A stretch of 64,000 nt of DNA from Candidatus Acidulidesulfobacter diazotrophicus (GTDB lineage: Bacteria; SZUA-79; Acidulodesulfobacterales; Acidulodesulfobacteraceae). The stretch spans positions 1 to 64,000 of the forward strand of contig SGBB01000011.1 of assembly GCA_004195025.1 (NCBI GenBank), given 5' to 3'. A program made the position numbers and the translations under genes. The notes beneath the pieces were generated by a model. That model was not told where the DNA came from, made no database searches, and saw only the letters and a list, made by a program, of their open reading frames with translations. Numbering within the stretch: the first letter of the stretch is position 1; each line of letters begins with the position of its first letter. This document shows, one piece after another, positions 1 to 6,900 of the stretch.

Positions 1-156
1 TTCACCTGCCAATGCCGCTTCTACTAACTGCTTTACGAGAGGAGTGAGAATACCGTCTTTGCCGTTAAGCTGCTTGCCGTCCATAAGATCCTTTACGGCT
101 TTATTAAAATCAAATTTTTGTGTACGGCTTGAGATTTCTTGATCTGTCTGTTCCAT
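1..156 (-). CDS. IS256-family transposase, N-terminal part (cut by window edge)
   Basis: The first 52 codons of a reverse-strand gene run off the left edge. The peptide has the opening of IS256/mutator-type transposases: a short polar leader, then a stretch with KAVKDLMDGKQL, then DGILTPLVKQLVEAAL just before the edge. That last segment matches the family's conserved 'GLL.PLLK.L.EAAL' block. The ATG at 156-154 follows an AAAAGGAGA Shine-Dalgarno. A likely terminal inverted repeat lies 45-70 bp upstream, so this would be the 5' end of an insertion sequence. Whether the rest is intact cannot be seen here. Confidence 0.8.
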   Translation of the reverse strand, partial: MEQTDQEISSRTQKFDFNKAVKDLMDGKQLNGKDGILTPLVKQLVEAALAGE

Positions 157-199
157 TGCGTCAATCTCCTTTTAATTAATTATAATTTAATTATACAGG

Positions 200-226
200 A
201 TTGACACAGAATTTTGAACGGTCTCT
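200..226. repeat. Probable IS256-type terminal inverted repeat
   Basis: Between the transposase start and the adhesin lies a segment containing TTGACACAGAATTTTGAACG followed by GTCTCT. IS256-family ends commonly carry a GTGTCA-type core facing inward, and position and orientation fit the outer end of the element truncated at the window edge. The partner end and target-site duplication are outside the window, so the exact boundary is inferred. Confidence 0.5.
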
Positions 227-324
227 AAAAAGCGTTAAAAGCATTAAGCCCCTAAATGCAGATATTTAAAGAGATTAGAGAGGGTTTAAAGTAGTTAAAT
301 AATATAGTTGACTTATTACACTGT

Positions 325-2151
325 TTACCATCCATAACTAAACCCTGCCGCCGCTGCAGTATCAGCATTGCCGCCGCTAACATTGATAGCAATCGATACG
401 CCTCCAGTCCAATTACTGTTAATGCGATGTTGATAGCTAACCGCGATAGAGGTTTGACCTCCATATTCGGCAGTTGCACCCGCAATACTGTTAGATTTTG
501 GATTGGCAGCAGCCTGTGCCGCGGCTTCTGCAAGTGATGCGTCTATAGAACCCACTTTCATAGAGTAATTTTCAGCTTGGCCTAAAGTATTATTAATGGC
601 TCCTTGTAATTGACTAAGATTAACTGCATCATTTGGCATTGTTCCAGGCGCGACATTAGTAATCTGGCGCGTTAGACCATTGGATGTGTTACCAACGCTA
701 ACAGAATTAGCGCGATTAGCCACTGACCCTTGTCCTAATGCAACTGAGTTGACACCATTGGCTGTAGAATTAGCTCCTATAGCAACGCTGTTGTTGGCAT
801 TGGCAACTGCGTTGCTGCCAACTGCAGTTGTAGGATCTGCAAGAGCCTTGGCGCCATTACCGATAGCTACCGACCCAGCGTAATCGGCTGTAGCGCCGTT
901 ACCCTCGGCTATAGTGTTATTTCCGTTAGCACTGGCTCCGTTGCCTTGAGCAAGAGCGTTATTTCCTACTGCTTTAGCTCCTGTTCCGCATTGCAATGCT
1001 CCATTAGTGACGGTGCAGATGCCGGCTTTCCCGTTCACAATGGCTTGGATGGTGACGGTATTAGTAGTCTGTTGGGTACCGAGACTTGAGATATTGGCAG
1101 TATTTGCAGCAATATTATTCACGTCCTTAGTCTGCTGGTTGCCCTGGTTAGTGATAGATGTTTGATCAGCTGTTTGTCCTTTCTGGATAGTGCTGATATT
1201 GCCTTTATCGGCTGTCTGTTGGGTACCGAGACTTGAGATATTGGCAGTATTTGCAGCAATATTATTCACGTCCTTAGCCTGCTGTTTGCCCTGGTTAGTG
1301 ATAGATGTTTGATCGGCTGTTTGTCCTTTCTGGATAGTGCTGATATTGCCTTCGTTGGTAGTCTGTTGGGTACCGAGACTTGAGATATTGGCAGTATTTG
1401 CAGCAATATTATTCACGTCCTTAGTCTGTTGGGTATTGGTAGCGTTGAGCTGGCTACCGTTGACTGCATCGGTACTGGTGCTGTTGATCGCTCCCGCAGT
1501 AACGTTGGTAATGGTGCGGGTTTGACTGCTGCTTCCCACGCTAACCTCATTACTGCCAGTAGCTAACGAGCCTTGACCAAGAGCTACAGAGTTATTTGCC
1601 CCGGCATTGATTCCACTATTTGCACCCAGAGCCGTGTTATTTCCGCCAGGTATTCCACTTCTTACAGATGTGGAGGCATAAGTGCCGAGCGCAACATCAT
1701 AGGTCCCGCTGGCCGTACTGTAGGCCCCGCTGGCCGTACTGCCGGCCCCGCTGGCCGCGCTGTCGTACCCGCTGGCCGTACTGCCGTCCGCGCTGGCTGT
1801 GCTGTCGTACCCGCTGGCCGTGCTGCCGGCCCCGCCGGCCGCGCTGGCTGTGCTGCCGTCCCCGCACGCCACGTTATAATAATTAATGTCCTGCGCGCAA
1901 ACTCCGTTCGTCGCTCCAGTTCCGGTTCCACCGCTAACCGCCCAAGCGGCGCCGCTCCAGTTTATGACGCACGCAACCGCCAGCGTTATGAGCAGTTTAT
2001 GTATGGCTTGTGAAAAAAAAGTCCGATCATTTGGGCGGTTAGAAGACCCTCGCGTCGCAGATTGTTTTTTGCCTATGCCAGAGGCAATTTTTGAGGCCGC
2101 GGTTATTTTTTCCGATAGAAAGTTTAAAACTAACTTACATAAATAATACAT
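325..2151 (-). CDS. YadA-like trimeric autotransporter adhesin
   Basis: A 608-residue surface adhesin. A long N-terminal extension precedes a hydrophobic core ending in WSGAAWA, as in the extended signal peptides of type Vc autotransporters. Next come a head of short STASG-type repeats (about 95-150), a second set of left-handed head repeats with SVALGQGS and SVAIGANS motifs, and a coiled-coil stalk made of 49-residue repeats. A neck (ITNVAPGT...DAVNLSQL) and a YadA anchor ending in the aromatic YGW close the protein. A GGAGG site 5 nt upstream supports the start. The gene sits next to an IS256 end, and its base composition is far more GC-rich than its neighbours, especially at 1741-1860. Both suggest horizontal acquisition. 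The function, trimeric adhesion to surfaces or cells, is inferred from the family; the ligand is unknown. Confidence 0.9.
   Translation of the reverse strand: MYYLCKLVLNFLSEKITAASKIASGIGKKQSATRGSSNRPNDRTFFSQAIHKLLITLAVACVINWSGAAWAVSGGTGTGATNGVCAQDINYYNVACGDGSTASAAGGAGSTASGYDSTASADGSTASGYDSAASGAGSTASGAYSTASGTYDVALGTYASTSVRSGIPGGNNTALGANSGINAGANNSVALGQGSLATGSNEVSVGSSSQTRTITNVTAGAINSTSTDAVNGSQLNATNTQQTKDVNNIAANTANISSLGTQQTTNEGNISTIQKGQTADQTSITNQGKQQAKDVNNIAANTANISSLGTQQTADKGNISTIQKGQTADQTSITNQGNQQTKDVNNIAANTANISSLGTQQTTNTVTIQAIVNGKAGICTVTNGALQCGTGAKAVGNNALAQGNGASANGNNTIAEGNGATADYAGSVAIGNGAKALADPTTAVGSNAVANANNSVAIGANSTANGVNSVALGQGSVANRANSVSVGNTSNGLTRQITNVAPGTMPNDAVNLSQLQGAINNTLGQAENYSMKVGSIDASLAEAAAQAAANPKSNSIAGATAEYGGQTSIAVSYQHRINSNWTGGVSIAINVSGGNADTAAAAGFSYGW
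1071..1428 (-). repeat. 147-bp tandem repeats in the adhesin stalk
   Basis: The sequence starting GTTGGGTACCGAGACTTGAG occurs at 1071, 1218 and 1365, an exact 147-bp spacing. This gives two full units and a partial third, nearly identical at the DNA level. Each unit encodes 49 residues, exactly seven heptads, so copy-number change would lengthen or shorten the coiled coil without breaking register. Confidence 0.9.
1709..1864 (-). repeat. 21-bp GC-rich tandem repeats in the adhesin head
   Basis: Seven 21-bp units beginning CTGGCCGTACTG or CTGGCTGTGCTG start at 1709, 1730, 1751, 1772, 1793, 1814 and 1844, with a 9-bp irregular spacer at 1835-1843. Each encodes a 7-residue head unit of the STASGxx type. 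By hand count, 95 of the 120 bases in 1741-1860 are G or C (79%), in a window that is otherwise strongly AT-rich. Confidence 0.9.
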
Positions 2152-2635
2152 AAATTCCTCCTTCAGGTTTTCTTTGAATAATTATGTTAAATAATTAAAC
2201 CAAATATTAATTATTATTATTTAAATAGCTGTTAAATGACTTTTTTTAACGCCGGTGTTATAAGTATCCTCATGTCCTCATTAAGTTATTTTATTATAAT
2301 TTCTAATTTTTGGGAGCATTACAGTATTACATGCTGCATAGTTTTATTTTTTAAAGATATGCAATTTGCGTGCCAGTTTAGCAGCAATGGACAGAAAAGG
2401 GTTTTGTTTAGCGGAATAAGCTTGCAAATAAGGCTTTACGGTGCGGCAGGTAATTATATAACTGAGGATAGAATAATCCAAAAAATACTAACTTCAGTTT
2501 GCATTTTGCCAACCAAGTTGGCGGTAGATAAAAGATATAAATATAAATAGATAGGCAGTATGCAAAAACTTCGTATTATCGGTAATCCCAATTCGGGATT
2601 AGAACTGAAAAAATAATTTAAGGCAACTATTCAAA
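2152..2635. other. Intergenic region upstream of the adhesin
   Basis: This stretch holds the adhesin ribosome binding site (GGAGG on the reverse strand at 2157-2161) and presumably its promoter. An open frame at 2236-2550 encodes a peptide with no recognisable motif and no convincing ribosome site, so I do not call it a gene. Nothing else is recognisable before the repeat cluster starting at 2636. Confidence 0.4.
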
Positions 2636-2801
2636 CTATCCGATTTATTTTATATCTTACTCCCGCTTGCATTTGCCGTTTTTTATCCTCTGTAAATTCC
2701 ATTATATAGAACTTCATACTAGCTATCCGATTTATTTTATCTTTTACTCTCTCCTGCATTTGCTGGTTGTTAGCCTCTGTAAATTCCATTATATAGAACT
2801 T
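2636..2801 (+). repeat. 87-bp direct repeat pair (left arm of repeat cluster)
   Basis: Two imperfect copies begin CTATCCGATTTATTTTAT at 2636 and 2723 and end ATTATATAGAACTT at 2714 and 2801, a period of 87 bp. The first 30 or so bases of each are the reverse complement of the ends of the two copies at 2900-3199, so the whole cluster is bounded by inverted arms. Confidence 0.8.
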
Positions 2802-2899
2802 GATTATCTATATCAATAAATATATATTGAATACATATTTATTTTATTAATTGAATAAATTTCAAAAAATATTAAACAGAAATATTATTAAAAACAAGT

Positions 2900-3199
2900 A
2901 TTAAACAGAAATTAAAAACAATAAAAACTATTCAGGTATATTTTATATATGTTTTAAAAAACATAAAAACAAGCAATGATGTTTTTAATTACCTATAAAT
3001 TCAATCAGGAGTAGGAGATAAAATAAATCGGATAGCTTTTTTATTAAACATAAATATTAAACAGAAATTTAAAATAACAAAAACTGTTTCGATGTATATT
3101 ATATATATTTTAAAAAATATAAAAACAAGCAATAAGGTTTTTAATTACCTATAAATTCAATCAGGAGTAGAAGATAAAATAAATCGGATAACTTTTTGA
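2900..3199 (+). repeat. 156-bp direct repeat pair (right arm of repeat cluster)
   Basis: Two imperfect copies begin ATTAAACAGAAATT at 2900 and 3056 and share TCAATCAGGAGTAG at 3001 and 3157, an exact 156-bp period. Each copy ends AGATAAAATAAATCGGATA, which is inverted relative to the left-arm repeats. No open reading frame lies inside. The short repeat ATAACTTTTTGA then recurs to about 3235. Confidence 0.8.
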
Positions 3200-3251
3200 A
3201 TAACTTTTGAATAACTTTTTGAGGTAACTTTTTGGTGATGATATATTCACC

Positions 3252-3289
3252 TATATGTGCTATAATATGTACATATTATAGCACATATA
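3252..3289. promoter_or_regulatory. 38-bp perfect palindrome, probable TA autorepression operator
   Basis: The sequence is fully self-complementary over 38 bp, with left half TATATGTGCTATAATATGT. It lies 30 bp upstream of the YefM-like antitoxin and contains a TATAAT hexamer in its left half. YefM/Phd antitoxins typically repress their own operons by binding a palindrome overlapping the promoter, so this is the expected operator. Binding is inferred. Confidence 0.7.
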
Positions 3290-3319
3290 ATAAATTATAA
3301 TTAATATAGAGGTATAAAT

Positions 3320-3574
3320 ATGGAAATTGTGAATTTTACCGAAGCTAGAAATAATCTGAAATCTATCTTAGATAGAGTATATGAAAATAATGAAGAAATT
3401 ATTATTTTTAGAAAAAACGGGCAGAGTTTTGTTATTTCGAATTTAAGCGATTACAATGCGCTTAAAGAAACTAAATATCTATTATCTAATCCGCATAATA
3501 AAGAAAGACTGCTGTCGTCATTGAAACATGCTAAAGAAAGAAAGACTTTTGAAAAGAAGCTTATAAGTGATTAA
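3320..3574 (+). CDS. yefM: YefM/Phd-family antitoxin
   Basis: This 84-residue protein starts MEIVNFTEARNNLKSILDRV, the typical Phd/YefM DNA-binding N-terminus. A short FRKNGQSFVISNLSDYNAL segment and a charged C-terminal tail, the toxin-binding part, follow. It should neutralise the YoeB-like toxin encoded directly downstream and repress the operon through the 38-bp palindrome upstream. A GAGG site (AATATAGAGGT) precedes the ATG. It lies in an accessory island with a restriction enzyme and an IS end. Confidence 0.9.
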   Translation: MEIVNFTEARNNLKSILDRVYENNEEIIIFRKNGQSFVISNLSDYNALKETKYLLSNPHNKERLLSSLKHAKERKTFEKKLISD

Positions 3575-3578
3575 AATT

Positions 3579-3833
3579 ATGAATATTCTTTTTACTGACG
3601 AATCATGGGAAGATTATATTTATTGGCAAAAAACCGATAAAAAGATGCTTAAAAGAATTAATGAAATTATAAAAAACATAAAAAGAGATCCCTATAATGG
3701 CATAGGAAAACCCGAGATTCTTAAATATGAACTTCAAGGGTGCTGCTCAAGAAGAATAAACGAAGAGCATAGGATTGTTTATAAAATAGATGAAAATATC
3801 ATAATAATAATTCAATTGCGTTATCATTACTAA
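3579..3833 (+). CDS. yoeB: YoeB-family mRNA interferase toxin
   Basis: An 84-residue RelE-superfamily ribosome-dependent endoribonuclease. From the ATG at 3579 the length and numbering match E. coli YoeB exactly: Glu46, Arg65, His83 and Tyr84 are all present, and the protein ends RYHY. An in-frame GTG at 3567 would overlap the antitoxin by 8 bp and add four residues. The homologous numbering argues for 3579, but coupled initiation at the GTG is possible. All known catalytic residues are intact, so the toxin is probably active when freed from its antitoxin. Confidence 0.92.
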   Translation: MNILFTDESWEDYIYWQKTDKKMLKRINEIIKNIKRDPYNGIGKPEILKYELQGCCSRRINEEHRIVYKIDENIIIIIQLRYHY

Positions 3834-3966
3834 TTAAAATAGCTATACTTTATTGATATTATTTATATATTTATATTGAGATATAGAAAAACTTTCCTTA
3901 TGGAGAGTTTTTGAAAGCAATTAAAAACAAAATCAATAAATAAATCAATTGGAGAAAATATAATAA

Positions 3967-6900
3967 ATGTTGTCAGATATTTTAGAACGTATTAAAAGTA
4001 ATTACGCAGATAAAGATTATAATACGGAAAGAGATAAAGGCACTGCTTTTGAAAAATTAATAATTAAATTCTTAAAAACAGATCCCTTATATAATCAAAA
4101 ATATAAAAACATATGGATGTGGGGGGATTGGGCAAAACTCTTTTCCGAATATAATTTTAGCGCAAAAGACACAGGTATAGATTTAGTAGCTCAGGATAAT
4201 AATAATGAATTTTATGCTATCCAATGTAAGTTTTATAGCGAAGAACATATATTAAAAAAAGAAGACATAGACTCATTTTTTACATTATCGGGCAAAAAAC
4301 CCTTTACGGAAAGAATAATTGTCGTTACGACAAACAGTATAAGCGATAATGTTGTTACATCGCTTGATAACCAAACTATACCCGTAAATATTATTACCCT
4401 TAATGATTTAGAAAATAGTTCTATAGATTGGCTTAAATTTGATACAAATAATATTGAAATACTGCCTTTAAAATCCAAAAAAACAATAAGGCCGCACCAG
4501 CAAGAAGCATTAGGAAATGCGATAGATTATTATAAAATCAATAATAAAGGCAAGCTTATTATGGCTTGCGGAACGGGGAAAACTTATGTATCGCTTAAAA
4601 TAGCGGAGGCCATAACTCCAAATAACGCGGTTGTTTTATTTTTAGTTCCGTCGTTGTCCCTTTTATCTCAAACTTTAAAAGAGTGGAATTATGAAGCTGA
4701 AAGTCCCATAATTTCATATGCCGTATGTTCGGATTCAAAAATAGGAAAAGACAGCGAAGATATGAAAGTCCACGAATTAAGCTATCCTGCCACAACCGAC
4801 GCCGACAAATTGGTAAAAAGTTTTAACGACACCAAATCAAACAATCAAAGAACTGTAATATTTTCAACATATCAATCGTTAGACATTATTCAAAAAGCTC
4901 AGGTAAAAGGTTTGCCTGAATTTGATTTAATAATTTGCGATGAAGCGCATAGAACAACGGGCATTATAAATAATAAAATTGCTTTAAACAAAACAGGCGA
5001 AATAAAAGACGATTCTAACTTTGTTTTAGTTCACGATAATAATAAAATTAAAGCTAAAAAAAGAATGTATATGACGGCGACGCCGAGAATTTATAGTCCA
5101 AACGTAACAAAAATAGCGCAAAGAAGAGAAATAGAATTATGTTCTATGGATAATCCAGAAATATACGGAGACACGATATATCAGTTGAGCTTTTCAAAAG
5201 CTGTCGAAGAAGGATTGTTGTCCGATTATCAGGTTTTAGTATTAATGGTTGGGGGTAATTATATTAACGAAAGCATGCAGTCTGAATTAACAAATAATGA
5301 CAATGAATTAAAGTTAGGGGATTTAGCAAAAATAGTCGGCTGTTATAACGGACTTGCTAAAAAAGTAAACGAAACGGAAATATATTTTGACAAAAATCCT
5401 ATGAAAAGAGCTGTTGCGTTTGCCGGTTCCATTGATTATTCACAAAGAATATCTAAAGAATTTAGAAATATAACGGATAAGTTAGGCGATTTAAAATGCG
5501 AAACAAGGCATATAGACGGAACCCAAAACGTGTTAGAAAGGAATCAGGAGTTAGATTGGCTGAGAGACGCAGTGCCAGATAACGAATGCAGAATACTGTC
5601 AAACGCAAGATGTTTATCGGAAGGCGTCGATGTTCCAGCATTGGACGCGGTAATGTTTTTAAATCCAAGAGACTCCGAAATCGATATAGTTCAATCCGTT
5701 GGTAGAGTCATGAGAAAATCGGAAGGCAAAAAATTCGGATATATTATATTGCCTGTTTTTATACCAACTGCCGAAAATCCCCAGGAAGCCCTTAAGGATA
5801 ATAAAAAATATGAAATTATATGGAAAACATTAGAAAGTCTAAGAGCGCATGACGAGAAAATGGACAGAGAAATCAATCAATTAAAATATAACGGACAAAG
5901 CGACAGAGTTCATATAATAGGAACAGGCGTCAGCATATCTAAAGAGCAACCCGGCTTTGATTTTCCCGAAGATGAAATTAAATTATGGAAAGATGCGATA
6001 AGGGTTAAAATAGTCGAAAAATGCGGAGATAAAGAGTATTTAAGAAACTGGACGAAAGACATAATAGATATAATGAATATTCATATAGAAAGAATTAATT
6101 TTATACTCAAGGATAATGAAAAAGATAAGCAAGAATTTGATAATTTTTTATCGGAATTAAGAAACAACGTCAGCCCCGTTATATCGGAAGAAGACGCTAT
6201 TATTATGTTATCCCAGCATTTAATCACAAAACCCGTCTTTGATACGCTTTTCAGTTCTGAATTTGCTAAATACAATCCGGTGTCTATGGCAATGGATAAA
6301 ATGATAGCGGTATTGGACGAGAAAGGCTTAAAAAACGAGACAAAAAAATTAGAAAAATTTTATGAAGCTGTTAAAAATAAAGTCAGCGCCGTTAAGAATT
6401 TTAACGATAAGCAAAAAATAATAATAGAACTTTACGATAATTTTTTCAGTCAAGCTAATCCGAAATTATCGGATAAATTAGGAATAGTTTATACTCCCGT
6501 TGAAATAGTTGATTTTATCGTTAATAGCGTTGAATATATTTTAAATAAAGAATTTGACACAAAATTAGAGAATGAAAACGTTCATATATTGGACCCGTTT
6601 ACGGGGACGGGAACATTTATAACGAGATTATTGCAAAACGGCATTATAAGCCCCGATAAATTAGAAAATAAGTATAAAAATGAACTGCATGCTAATGAAA
6701 TTATGCTATTGGCTTATTATATCGCCGCTATTAATATAGAGGAAACTTATCACAATATAAATAAAGAAAAAGAATATGCGCCGTTTAAAGGTATAGTTTT
6801 AACCGATACGTTCAGGCTATTAGAAGACGAATACAGGGAACAGCAGGAACAGTATCACGGTTCTACCATTATAGACGAAGAAAGACTTTATCCGTTAAAA

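Noticed and set aside
1573-2013. Long open frames on both strands across the GC-rich adhesin head
   Set aside because: They are side effects of the 21-bp GC-rich repeat, which lacks stops in several frames; the reverse-strand adhesin frame has signal peptide, head, stalk and anchor.
2236-2550. 104-codon forward frame upstream of the adhesin
   Set aside because: No recognisable motif, no good ribosome binding site and mixed composition; kept only as a remark in the intergenic entry.
2636-3199. Possible CRISPR array
   Set aside because: Repeats occur only as two pairs with 87-bp and 156-bp periods, are imperfect, in inverted arms, and no cas gene is present.
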